In this document: piece by piece, positions 16,977-23,665 of the stretch | Numbering within the stretch: position 1 is the stretch's first letter | Layout of the letters: every line of letters begins with the position of its first letter | From: Candidatus Bathyarchaeota archaeon | Lineage (GTDB): Archaea; Thermoproteota; Bathyarchaeia; 40CM-2-53-6; FEN-987 | Reading direction: 5' to 3' | DNA: 27,922 nucleotides | Assembly (NCBI GenBank): GCA_022865625.1 | Contig: JALHTB010000082.1 | Span: 1 to 27,922, forward strand | Position numbers and translations under genes: made by a program | Notes under the pieces: model-generated | Told to the model about the DNA's origin: nothing | Databases searched by the model: none | What the model saw: only the letters and a program-made list of their open reading frames with translations

Positions 16977-17270
16977 GTTTGATCATCCTTCTCAAGATGT
17001 AGATGCCAGGGCCATCATGTTCCAACTCTGAATAGGGGCGGCCGGCAGGGACGACGCCCTCAGGGCCCCCACACGCCCACCTGACGACAGAATGTATTGT
17101 GCTGCGGAGTCCTGTAAATGGGCCTCGCATCTCACTAAGCGTCTTGCCGCCGTCGGAGTCAGGGCGAGTGCCCCCGGAACGCTCATGATCGGAGTCACTG
17201 CTGTAGCCTGGCCCTCGTGGACTAAAGGTTTACCCTCCGTTTCTGTGACGTCTCTATATAGGCGCTGGCA

Positions 17271-17332
17271 GTTTCGTTCCTCTGTCTCCTTCCATGTTGA
17301 TTCTCTCGTCGGCTATGAATCGTATTGATTCC
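17271..17332 (+). repeat. Dispersed 62-bp repeat, copy A
   Basis: It starts gtttcgttcc and ends ggctatgaatcgtattgattcc (here read as ggctatgaat plus cgtattgattcc). It aligns without gaps to copies at 17493 and 18576. Confidence 0.65.
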
Positions 17333-17492
17333 GCGCGAGGCGAGAGGCTTTCCGGCTGGAGGACCTCGATTGAGTCAAGACTTGCTGTGCATTCCGCTTC
17401 GGACCGGCATGAACCATGACAATCGTTTTCTAGTTTCCTCCCCCGATATCTGGTGCGTGGGCAAGCGATGGGGCTCATCTTGGTGGCTGCTA

Positions 17493-17554
17493 GTTTCGTC
17501 TAGCTCTCTCGTTGCGACAGGGTTCGCTTATGCTCTGTGAATGGTATCGATTCC
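17493..17554 (+). repeat. Dispersed 62-bp repeat, copy D
   Basis: It starts gtttcgtc and ends gaatggtatcgattcc. The middle is more diverged, but the length is the same 62 bp. Confidence 0.6.
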
Positions 17555-17600
17555 GGTGTGCCGGTAGACCAACGACGGGTCAGTTTGGAGCGTTCTGCCT

Positions 17601-18527
17601 CTATTTCTGGAAGATCATGCCTTTGCGATTGATTATGAGCTTGCGAGCAAGTAGGGCGAATATGATTATTGCGATCATAATTGCGGCGATTATTCCTATC
17701 GGTCCCCAGTAACTCACGAGGGCCTCTGGGGGCACATCCACCTTGATGGGCAACTCTTGGCGAGTCACATATTCTTTGTTCGCCCAGTCTCGATAATTCA
17801 AGCTAAGGACCATGTTGTGTACGCTTGCATAGATCGCGAAGGGAGAGGACATGTTGAAGGAAACCGATCTAGGGTGACCTGGCTCGAGGTCACCGATCTT
17901 CTCCTGCAATTGGCCCTTAGGGGAGAAGTCACGGTAGTCAGCGATTGCGGCGACCACGTCGTGTGCTAGTCCGTTTCCTTCGTTTGTTATCGAGCATCGT
18001 AGTGTGAAGACTTCATTCGTATTCACGCTATTTGGAAGACAGTCGGCACTCAGAACGATGTTGACGACACTTACTTCAAGCGACTTGGATTCCTGTCTGA
18101 GTTCTCCCCCGAAGATAGAAAGCGGTTGCCAGAACATCGTAATCTCTAGGGCGTACGGTTCCGCGTTGGCGGCTAGGGTGATATCAGATAGGGTTACCGT
18201 GATGTTCTTTCCCGCTTCCTTTCCGAACCAACCACACCAGATTCCGTCTGAAGCCTTCAGTTCCTGTTCCTTCAGATAGAGCTTGGCCTTGGCCCATCCG
18301 TTGACGTCATTGCACACGAATACGATGTCGATGAAGAACTTCTCGTTCGGGTGTACCTTGTCCGGATAATTCAGGGATTGGATCACAACTTTGGGCGCTG
18401 TCGAGTTTGCTGCCTGAAATGTGGCAAACACGAGCATGAATGCCAACAGGAAGGTAAGAGCACCCATCCTACGCGAAAGGAACCACAGAACCACATTAAT
18501 CACGCTCGACCCTCTCGCTGACTTCAA
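17601..18527 (-). CDS. Secreted CARDB-type protein with C-terminal membrane anchor
   Basis: The 308-residue protein begins with a signal-type hydrophobic segment (GALTFLLAFMLVFATF, about 22-37). Two beta-sandwich regions follow. The second, about residues 165-270, has the CARDB/NEW3 look: NSVNTNEVFTLRCSITNEGN, then IGDLEPGHPRSVSFNM. The first (40-160) contains three cysteines and IDIVFVCNDVNGWAK. A transmembrane helix (about 276-297) and a short basic tail end it. CARDB-like domains are adhesion or scaffold modules on archaeal cell surfaces; no enzyme motif is present. Start codons TTG 18527, GTG 18503 or ATG 18467 are all possible. The gene is flanked by direct copies of the 62-bp repeat. 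Confidence 0.75.
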   Translation of the reverse strand: MKSARGSSVINVVLWFLSRRMGALTFLLAFMLVFATFQAANSTAPKVVIQSLNYPDKVHPNEKFFIDIVFVCNDVNGWAKAKLYLKEQELKASDGIWCGWFGKEAGKNITVTLSDITLAANAEPYALEITMFWQPLSIFGGELRQESKSLEVSVVNIVLSADCLPNSVNTNEVFTLRCSITNEGNGLAHDVVAAIADYRDFSPKGQLQEKIGDLEPGHPRSVSFNMSSPFAIYASVHNMVLSLNYRDWANKEYVTRQELPIKVDVPPEALVSYWGPIGIIAAIMIAIIIFALLARKLIINRKGMIFQK

Positions 18528-18575
18528 TTGGTCAAGAATGGCGCTTTAAGCGTTGGGACGGTCGACCTGGGGCTT

Positions 18576-18637
18576 GTTTCGTTTGGGTCTCTCCTTGTGC
18601 TTCTGTTCTCTCATTGGCTATGAATGGTATTGATTCC
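18576..18637 (+). repeat. Dispersed 62-bp repeat, copy B
   Basis: It starts gtttcgtttgggtctctcc and ends gaatggtattgattcc. It is the closest to the apparent consensus. Confidence 0.65.
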
Positions 18638-18718
18638 GTTGTGTGGCAAGAGGGTCCAGCGCTGGGAGAGGGCTCTGAACAGAAGATTCAGCGCTGTGAC
18701 CGCGAATGCCGGCCGCGG

Positions 18719-18760
18719 TTGTTGGTAGCCCGGGGGGATAACGAACAAGTATTGTTCGTA
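18719..18760 (-). repeat. Relic of a 33-bp tandem repeat (11-residue unit)
   Basis: Read on the minus strand the unit runs from tacgaacaa to the next taccaacaa, 33 bp. It encodes YEQYLFVIPPG followed by YQQ. A second relic with the same period lies at 20378-20432. No complete gene surrounds it. Confidence 0.5.
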
Positions 18761-18793
18761 GCTCAAGCCGTGGAAGTAGCTTCCGGTCCATTG

Positions 18794-18816
18794 ACACGCC
18801 CATGCGACGAGGTGAA
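18794..18816. repeat. Left 23-bp direct repeat of the IS deletion derivative
   Basis: The 23-mer beginning acacgcccatgcg and ending gaggtgaa recurs exactly at 18971-18993, on the other side of a 154-bp element. Confidence 0.8.
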
Positions 18817-18970
18817 CTATCCACCCTGATGTGTCAGTGATAAGAATGTCTAGAGTTGAATAATCAAGCATTCGTGAACTACTGGAACTACGAGCGTCCA
18901 CATCAACGAATAGGCTATCTGTATCCCGCAGACGTACACTTCAGAGACCTGACACATCACAGTGGATAGA
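18817..18970 (+). mobile_element. MITE-like deletion derivative of an IS with rve-type transposase remnant
   Basis: The element has 21-bp terminal inverted repeats (18817-18837 and 18949-18969; 19 of 21 positions match). Inside, the plus strand still encodes the last part of a transposase: NNQAFVNYWNYERPHQ, then RIGYLYPADVHFRD, the rve_3 tail of IS481/IS3-like enzymes. Its stop codon falls in the right inverted repeat. More than 80% of a normal IS is gone, but both ends are kept. It is flanked by an exact 23-bp direct repeat. The ends are unrelated to those of the IS at 1650. Confidence 0.75.
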
Positions 18971-18993
18971 ACACGCCCATGCGACGAGGTGAA
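18971..18993. repeat. Right 23-bp direct repeat of the IS deletion derivative
   Basis: Exact second copy of 18794-18816. It runs into the TATA box at 18997, so the element seems to have inserted beside a promoter. Confidence 0.8.
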
Positions 18994-18996
18994 ACC

Positions 18997-19003
18997 TTTA
19001 TAT
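18997..19003 (+). promoter_or_regulatory. Probable TATA box with upstream BRE
   Basis: The string gaaacctttatatgcg looks like a BRE (gaaacc) directly followed by TATA (tttatat). A transcript would start near 19025. There is no protein gene on that strand, which points to a small RNA. Confidence 0.5.
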
Positions 19004-19024
19004 GCGTACAAGGCGGCTGTTCGG

Positions 19025-19126
19025 TTGACGACAAAAAGGCGCTCTGACTACCCGTCAAAGCGTCTCAGTCTGTAAGAGAAACGAGACACCGCAACCATAC
19101 CGTCACTTTCACTTTAACTCTTTTTT
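19025..19126 (+). ncRNA. Candidate structured small RNA
   Basis: The stretch starts about 25 nt behind a good TATA box and ends at a six-T run (19121-19126). In it, 19037-19048 (aggcgctctgac) pairs with 19054-19065 (gtcaaagcgtct) to form a 12-bp stem with one G-U and one C-A position and the loop taccc. Flanking ggttg (19023-19027) can pair with caacc (19092-19096), and gtctc with gagac in between, which closes a small multi-arm fold. No ORF of use is present. The 3' end overlaps the convergent gene at 19109 by some 18 nt. It matches no RNA family I know; all of this is inference. Confidence 0.35.
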
Positions 19127-20305
19127 ACACTTCTCTCTTAGCGCGGTCAATTTGAGCTGTATGGTGCTCCTCCTCTCAGAGGGAAGCAACTCTATTTCGC
19201 TAGCAAGATCGTCGAAGAGCCCTTCAACGCTGGACCTGAGGTCGCTCGTATGATAGCAAGGATAACCTTCATCGCGGAGGAGCTTGACACCGTCCTTGTC
19301 AGCAGGAGTGTTAAGTGCTCCGTACACGCCTATGGTGTTTTCCGGCCCTCCGGCCCCGTAAGTTGCTAGGAAGTCTTCGACGCTCTTTTCGATCTTGAAA
19401 GCTTCCCAAGTCTTTGTTCTCTGTGCTTTGTGGAATGCGTATGGTAACAATGAGCGCAACGTATCTCCGATATCACCAATCAACAGCATCCTGAACTGGA
19501 ACGTGGGACGAGTCAGAGAAGTGATATGTCCGCGATAGAAACTCTGATCTGGTAGTTCACTATCATTTTCGATTTCCAACTCTCGAGTAGGGTACAAGTG
19601 GCTGTACTGCGGATACTTGTGAAGAATAGATGCCACGGCGCCTGCAGCAGACACCAGGGGGTAATGACCATCCGCGTTAGTGATGCCAGCGAAGAACACC
19701 GTTCCTCTCTTCATCTTGGACAACACGCCTGAGTCGATTAGATCTTTCCACCAGAAGACAAATGGAAATCCGCCGTCCACTTGGACGACTATCAGCCTGT
19801 CAATCTGTCTCGGGTCGCGAAGCAGCGGGGACAGTGTCTCGAGTTTCATAGTGATTTTCCGGATGGCAAAAGCCTTCACGAAAGACTCAACGTACACCGG
19901 CTCTTTCTCAAGGACCGAAAGATCAGTGATTACACTGGAGAGATCTTCAGGCCGATAATCTTCTCGCTTTATGATTTGAATCAGTGTCTTGCGATGAACA
20001 AATTGGTTTTCTGCCTGCAACCGCATGAGTTCTCTCAACAGTCTGAGTTGAGTGCTTTCTCGTAAGACGAAGATTGTCGAAGATATGTGGGGATTGTCCA
20101 GTAGATCTCTCGCATACTTCAGCAAGTTGGTTGCATCTCTGCCCTGCAAATCTGAATGCCGAACCAGCAGGTTGTCGAAATGCTCCAAGTTCTGAAGCAA
20201 GATGGTAGACTCACTAGGTAGAGGCACTCCGAGCCTGACCACGAAGATCCTATCGCCCACCCGCCCGGCCTCATCTATTCCCTCGATTTCAACGAGTTTC
20301 GGCAA
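19109..20305 (-). CDS. Unknown protein with RNase-H-like N-terminal motif
   Basis: I do not recognise this 398-residue protein as a named family. It starts VEIEGIDEAGRVGDRIFVVRLGV; GIDEAGR resembles the first catalytic strand of RNase HII and of DUF3800-type RNase-H-fold proteins, which read IDESG or IDEAG. Further acidic candidates are D175 in VVQVDGGFPF and the Asp in ITNADGHYP. The middle (60-170) is mainly helical. No transmembrane segment or signal peptide is seen. The TTG at 20305 is supported by a Shine-Dalgarno-like agaggggat 7 nt upstream. A nuclease of RNase H fold is a reasonable guess. It stands alone between relics. Confidence 0.6.
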   Translation of the reverse strand: MPKLVEIEGIDEAGRVGDRIFVVRLGVPLPSESTILLQNLEHFDNLLVRHSDLQGRDATNLLKYARDLLDNPHISSTIFVLRESTQLRLLRELMRLQAENQFVHRKTLIQIIKREDYRPEDLSSVITDLSVLEKEPVYVESFVKAFAIRKITMKLETLSPLLRDPRQIDRLIVVQVDGGFPFVFWWKDLIDSGVLSKMKRGTVFFAGITNADGHYPLVSAAGAVASILHKYPQYSHLYPTRELEIENDSELPDQSFYRGHITSLTRPTFQFRMLLIGDIGDTLRSLLPYAFHKAQRTKTWEAFKIEKSVEDFLATYGAGGPENTIGVYGALNTPADKDGVKLLRDEGYPCYHTSDLRSSVEGLFDDLASEIELLPSERRSTIQLKLTALREKCKKELK

Positions 20306-20377
20306 GGCTGATCCCCTCTAGAAGACCACGTGTCTGCACTTAGCTGCTGCGGATGTGTCCTCCTCTTATTCCTAGCA

Positions 20378-20432
20378 TAACGAACAAGTATTGTTGGTAG
20401 CCCGGGGGAGAATCAGGTAAGTATTGTTGGTA
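20378..20432 (-). repeat. Second relic of the 33-bp tandem repeat
   Basis: On the minus strand one unit encodes YQQYLPDSPPG and the next YQQYLFVM. The two taccaacaa anchors are exactly 33 bp apart. A 23-bp stretch beginning ataacgaacaagtattgtt is also found at 18738-18760 with one difference. Confidence 0.5.
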
Positions 20433-20569
20433 TCTCCGGGCGAGGATGGCTTGCGGTCCGCAAGCGGAGAAGACCCTGTGCATGAAGAGGAATCCACAGT
20501 CTAGGCTAAGACGGACATTGTGGCATGCCATTTTTCAGGAAGCTGATGGATGCACCCTATCGCCATTGA

Positions 20570-20763
20570 TCTTGGACTTGGTCTTGGCCAATACGCGGAT
20601 GCATTGCTGAGCTTACCGTCCAAGTGGTGAACTGTGAGGAGGTTCGGAGGAGGCCCGTTCTTGACTCGGCAGAGTTCACAACGCCAGCAAGCTCGCCCCC
20701 TAACCCACCTTGACACCCTACTCCAGCGCGGCGGATACTCAGTTCGGTGTCTAGGTTCCGCAT
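20570..20763 (-). pseudogene. Broken HNH endonuclease gene
   Basis: An ATG at 20763 (MRNLDTELSIRRA) overlaps the end of the zinc gene before it, but its frame does not carry the nuclease. After a shift, the other frame encodes WRCELCRVKNGPPPNLL and VHHLDGK: the CxxC knuckle (20669-20680) and the HH of an HNH nuclease (20612-20632). The normal continuation with the second CxxC is lost. This order, RRAWRCELC then LLTVHHLDG, is that of HNH nucleases in viruses and plasmids. The intact HNH gene at 25504 is of a different subtype. Confidence 0.6.
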
Positions 20764-20858
20764 CGTTCACAGGTTCCGCACCTGAGACAGCGACCGTTAG
20801 CAAGTTCCTTTCCGCAGCAAATGCAGGCGTCGTTTGGGGCCTCAGACAAGCCATTCAC
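20751..20858 (-). CDS. Cysteine-rich mini-protein, two zinc knuckles (35 aa)
   Basis: The GTG start at 20858 overlaps the stop of the gene before it as GTGA, which indicates translational coupling. The product has seven cysteines in 35 residues: CICCGKELANGRCLRCGT then CERCGT at the very end, consistent with two zinc-binding knuckles. It is likely cytoplasmic and may bind nucleic acid or a protein partner. The gene would be missed by most gene finders. It belongs to a minus-strand set with 20855-21040 and the broken HNH gene. Confidence 0.55.
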   Translation of the reverse strand: MNGLSEAPNDACICCGKELANGRCLRCGTCERCGT

Positions 20859-21040
20859 CTCACAGCTTCGTTCGCAAGTTCGATCAGTGTCATGATTTTT
20901 CCGCAGATATCGCAACGGAAGACGGTTTCATCGGCGTCATTGAATTTCATTAAGAGGGTGGGCAATGGGTGTGGACAGATCTTCTGGTCAACCCATGGCA
21001 GTTGTGGATAATCTCTCAGTCGTTTCGTTCTCCGCATCAT
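20855..21040 (-). CDS. Small zinc-knuckle protein (61 aa)
   Basis: The 61-residue protein starts MMRRTKRLRDYPQLPW, is basic at the N-terminus, and has one clear CxxC in FRCDICGKIMTLIELANE (about 42-59) plus C22 and H24 (ICPHPL), which could complete a zinc site. It is followed by the 35-residue Cys-rich gene with a 4-nt overlap. Together with the HNH relic it resembles the compact gene strings of archaeal viruses and plasmids, and the set at 25.4-27.9 kb in this window. I do not know its function. Confidence 0.5.
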   Translation of the reverse strand: MMRRTKRLRDYPQLPWVDQKICPHPLPTLLMKFNDADETVFRCDICGKIMTLIELANEAVR

Positions 21041-21338
21041 GAATTAACACGAAGCGAGATCGGTAATATGGACCGAAGAGATGACCGGCAAGGCAGACTC
21101 CCCAGTGAAACAGATCAGAAGGGATCCTTCTCACGCTGGCCTTTCCTTGATGTGTTTCTCTAGTTCCATGAGTCTCTTGTGCTGCGCGAAGATCATCGAC
21201 AGAAGCAACGGGATTTCTCTAACGGAATCGAACACTTGCGATCGCGGGTTTTCTAGGGGGGTCACTTTCGCTCAGGTCTCTCCTTGTGCTGTCGATTCCC
21301 CTAGCGGATATGAATGGGGTCGATCCCCTTGGGACTCC
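21041..21338. other. Gap with repeat module ahead of the first RHH gene
   Basis: The minus-strand zinc genes and the plus-strand RHH gene diverge from here. From 21230 it holds the segment shared with 24947, which runs into copy C of the 62-bp repeat. I see no gene. Confidence 0.45.
21230..21327 (+). repeat. Shared segment gaacacttgcgatcgcgg plus 62-bp repeat copy C
   Basis: The first 35 bp match 24947-24980 (gaacacttgcgatcgcgg, then tttctaggggg). From 21265 the sequence is copy C of the dispersed repeat, one base longer than the others, ending gaatggggtcgatccc. An RHH gene follows 12 nt later. Confidence 0.6.
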
Positions 21339-21515
21339 ATGTCCGCGTCACCCGTGAGCGAGGATCCGGAGGTTACCGGTCACATCAGCGTGATGCTTCC
21401 ATACCCGACGTATCGGAGGATCCTCGCGTATTTGGCGGCGATCCAGAGTCCTCTTGAGCCGGAGGAGTTGATCTCCAGCATCCTGGAAGGCTGGGTCAGT
21501 AAGCTCAACCTATGA
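21339..21515 (+). CDS. Ribbon-helix-helix DNA-binding protein (58 aa)
   Basis: The 58-residue protein has the RHH layout. A strand (HISVMLPYPTY) is followed by helix 1 (RRILAYLAAIQS) and helix 2 (PEELISSILEGWVSKL). RHH proteins dimerise through the strand, which enters the major groove, and usually act as repressors in plasmids, viruses and toxin-antitoxin systems. The ATG at 21339 is the only start that fits the domain; the longer open frame upstream is not protein-like. A second RHH gene at 25103 has the same layout and follows a copy of the same repeat. Confidence 0.65.
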   Translation: MSASPVSEDPEVTGHISVMLPYPTYRRILAYLAAIQSPLEPEELISSILEGWVSKLNL

Positions 21516-21556
21516 ATGACTACGCGCGGGGCGCCTTGGAAGCTTTAGCGTGGGTC

Positions 21557-21982
21557 TTAGGGATGGTTGAGAACGGTGACGATGTAACTCGTCTGAGACG
21601 AGTCACCGGAGCACAGACTCCAACGTATCTTTCTGGGCAAAGAAGCCACGAAGAAGGCGATCCCTGATACGACTATTATCGTCGCACCCGAAGCGATATC
21701 GAGGACGTAGGACGCCCAAAGTCCCGCAACCGAGAACAGTGCGGCTAGACCTATCGAAAGAAGCATTATGTTCCTCAACCTGTGGGTGAATTGAATGCTT
21801 ATTGCAGCAGGAATCGTCAGCAGAGCCACCACCAGTATGATCCCGACGATTCTCATCAACATGACAACCGTCAGAGCGATCAGACAGAGGAGAAGGATGT
21901 AGAGGCGATTCACTGGAACTCCAGCTATTTCGGCGAATTCCTCATCAAAGGTGATTGCCAGCATACACGATCGCAGTGGCAA
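21557..21982 (-). pseudogene. ZnuB-type metal ABC permease, C-terminal fragment
   Basis: The fragment begins within the permease at LAITFDEEFAEIAGVPV, the conserved middle of ABC-3 family permeases (ZnuB/MntB). It keeps three to four transmembrane helices, from LYILLLCLIALTVVMLM to ATIIVVSGIAFFVASL. The first half is missing, including the amphipathic start and four helices. Upstream to about 22045 another frame gives only a short hydrophobic stretch, so the gene is cut and shifted. No ABC ATPase or binding protein gene is close. The intact transporter would import zinc or manganese. Confidence 0.75.
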
Positions 21983-22325
21983 ACGCTCCGAAAGAGGTCA
22001 AGGAACAGGCCGATTACATGTGCAAGCGAGCCTATGGTCAAGGCTTCCTAGAGGCTATAGCTCACGTAGGACTGTGACCGCTATCCGCTCTACGCGTGGC
22101 ACTCGAGCGCCGGCACTAGAGAACTATGCTTAGCAGTCTCCTGAGTCTCATGCTCCTCTTCCTGTAGGAGCCCCGAGACAGGAGCCCATCGAGACCGTCG
22201 GCGCTCATTGCTGTTCAACGAGCGGGACAAACATGATCCCCTTAAAAAGGCGTTATTGAGCAGGCCGATATAGATCGAGAATCGAGCTGCTGTCGGTCTT
22301 GACCGCGCGTTTGACTGAAGTTTTG
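21983..22325. other. Gene-free stretch behind the ZnuB relic
   Basis: No open frame here resembles a known family. The first 60 bases may be a frame-shifted part of the permease. I see no repeat, RNA or promoter of note. Confidence 0.4.
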
Positions 22326-22667
22326 CTATTTCACAGGTCTTGAGCGGAGCAACAGATATGCTATCGCAACTCCGGCCAAGATGCACACCGTCGCTATGAT
22401 CACTCCATACATGAACCATTGAATCACGGTGGACGGGGAGATAACCTCAGCCGGTGGAGCTTCTTCTGAAACCGTGATCTCTGTGTGGTCTTCTAGTTCC
22501 CACTTCTTCCCACTTCTAGAGTCTGTCTCGCCACCGTCTATGCCTTCTTCTTCTGAACCCCAGCTGAGGCCTGTGGAATCGAAATCAAAGGCAAGAACAA
22601 GTGGCTGACGCTCATACAGAACGGTAGTCGGCAGTAGCTTTTTCAGGTTTCTCCAAACCGATTGCTT
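22326..22667 (-). pseudogene. C-terminal fragment of a membrane-anchored surface protein
   Basis: The frame is open for 113 codons between a TAA at 22668-22670 and the stop at 22326, but contains no ATG, GTG or TTG. It encodes YERQPLVLAFDFDSTGLSWG, an acidic linker (SEEEGIDGGETDS), a second linker rich in Pro and Glu, and one transmembrane helix (WFMYGVIIATVCILAGVAIAY) with a basic end, LLLRSRPVK. This is the usual end of a type I surface protein. The lack of a start and the overlap with the next gene upstream suggest a relic cut by rearrangement. Confidence 0.55.
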
Positions 22668-22881
22668 TTAAATATATCTCGTAAGTCTGAAGACGGGGGC
22701 AAGTTCGCATCCGGCGCTGGTTTCTGCAGAAGATCTTTTGGTCTTCCTCGGTCGGTTTGTAATATCCTGCCTCTTTGTCCAAAATCGGTTGTGCTCGGCA
22801 TCCGTCCTTGAAGAGGTAGACACAGTCCACTAGGTCTTCCCCAACTTCAACCCTAGAGTACAGGATAAAAGAGTTCTTCAT
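22612..22881 (-). CDS. Small archaeal Cys-containing protein (CRAQP type, 89 aa)
   Basis: The protein has spaced cysteines in the order VDCVYLFKDGCRAQP, YYKPTEEDQKIFC and RTCPRLQTYEIYLKA. This four-Cys pattern with YYKPTxxD and CPRL is familiar to me from short uncharacterised archaeal proteins, and it probably binds zinc or a cluster. A very strong Shine-Dalgarno, ggaggtga (about 22896-22903 on the minus strand), precedes it. The first ATG at 22887 is only 3 nt away, so the second ATG at 22881, 9 nt away, is the better start. No function is known to me. Confidence 0.65.
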   Translation of the reverse strand: MKNSFILYSRVEVGEDLVDCVYLFKDGCRAQPILDKEAGYYKPTEEDQKIFCRNQRRMRTCPRLQTYEIYLKAIGLEKPEKATADYRSV

Positions 22882-22895
22882 TGTCATTCCTCACC

Positions 22896-22903
22896 TCCTC
22901 TAG
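22896..22903 (-). promoter_or_regulatory. Strong Shine-Dalgarno site deciding the 22881 start
   Basis: On the minus strand ggaggtga matches the 16S rRNA 3' end fully. Its distance selects the second of two ATG codons. Confidence 0.7.
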
Positions 22904-22975
22904 AAGACACGAACGGTTGACTAGACCTCAGCAGACAGGCCGCAAGACACACGAAAAGACGAGAGCAAACGCAAA

Positions 22976-23665
22976 GTGATAAATCGCACCTATTGCATAA
23001 TTGACTCAGATACTGAAGGGCTGCTTATGCCCATTACGAGTCGTGGTTATCGTGTTGCCCTCTTTCTGAGGGTCAAGGATTTTGACACGTCGAATCTCGC
23101 AGGAATCCGAGGCGGTTCTAAACACGGAAACGGATACATCCTCCGTTTGGGAACGAAGAATAGAAAGTATTTCGTTCATCAAGTTGGCAAGTCAGACCTC
23201 GTCATCCTTGAGACAGATGATACAGAGACACGGCATTCAGCAGTACGAGAACTTGCAAGCTTTCTCAGAGGAAGCGGCAAGGAGCCGGAAAGGGCCACTC
23301 TGGACAAAGCGAAGGTTCTGGATTTTCTCCAATCACTAGAGGACGATGGTCTAGTTCCGGAGTGGAAATTGCACATATACTACGGTGACACAGCGACCAT
23401 CGAAATAGATGAGAACTCCTTTGAGAAAGTCAGAACAAAGGTGGTCTTCAACAATAGGAATGTCAAAGAAGCAAAAAGATTGAGCACTGACCAAGTGTGG
23501 GAGATAAGAGGGTCCTCACTGACCCTGATCGAAGGTGAGAAGAAGCATTATGGGCATGTCTTCTTTGATGATGACCCGACATCCAGAGTTACGAAAGTCG
23601 CCGCACCAATGAACGACGACCTTCACGAAAAACTAGCAGAAAGACTCGTCAGATTTCTGTCATAG
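22976..23665 (+). CDS. Protein of unknown function (229 aa)
   Basis: I do not recognise a family. The protein is soluble, without a signal or membrane segment, and rich in charged residues. It reads as an alpha/beta N-terminal half (GYRVALFLRVKDFD, GNGYILRLGTKNRKYFVHQV, ETRHSAVRELASFLRG), then a helix (KAKVLDFLQSLEDDG) and a second beta-rich half (WKLHIYYGDTATIEIDEN, HYGHVFFDDDP). The GTG at 22976 is given; ATG 23027 would drop 17 residues and is possible. Its last codons overlap the convergent gene by 6 nt. It diverges from the small CRAQP-type gene by about 90 nt. Confidence 0.65.
   Translation: MINRTYCIIDSDTEGLLMPITSRGYRVALFLRVKDFDTSNLAGIRGGSKHGNGYILRLGTKNRKYFVHQVGKSDLVILETDDTETRHSAVRELASFLRGSGKEPERATLDKAKVLDFLQSLEDDGLVPEWKLHIYYGDTATIEIDENSFEKVRTKVVFNNRNVKEAKRLSTDQVWEIRGSSLTLIEGEKKHYGHVFFDDDPTSRVTKVAAPMNDDLHEKLAERLVRFLS

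Larger units (their letters stand above)
16977..17600. other. Gene-free stretch with two copies of a 62-bp repeat
   Basis: No convincing gene is visible in these 620 bases. Open frames here lack family signatures and start sites. The only structure I see is two direct copies of the dispersed 62-bp repeat, at 17271-17332 and 17493-17554. Confidence 0.5.

Noticed and set aside
17254..17478. Minus-strand ORF containing SIRFIADERINMEGD
   Set aside because: The protein-like part is copy A of the 62-bp repeat, and other copies do not keep the frame.
17271..18637. CRISPR array, because of regularly sized repeats
   Set aside because: The copies are 160 bp to several kb apart, too diverged, and no cas gene is present.
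18611..18901. Minus-strand ORF of 96 codons
   Set aside because: It runs across the 33-bp repeat relic and into the MITE-like element, so it is a chance frame made of unrelated parts.
21190..21262. Possible tRNA 3' half on the minus strand (tgttcgattcc)
   Set aside because: The supposed T-stem does not pair and no acceptor or anticodon arm is found.
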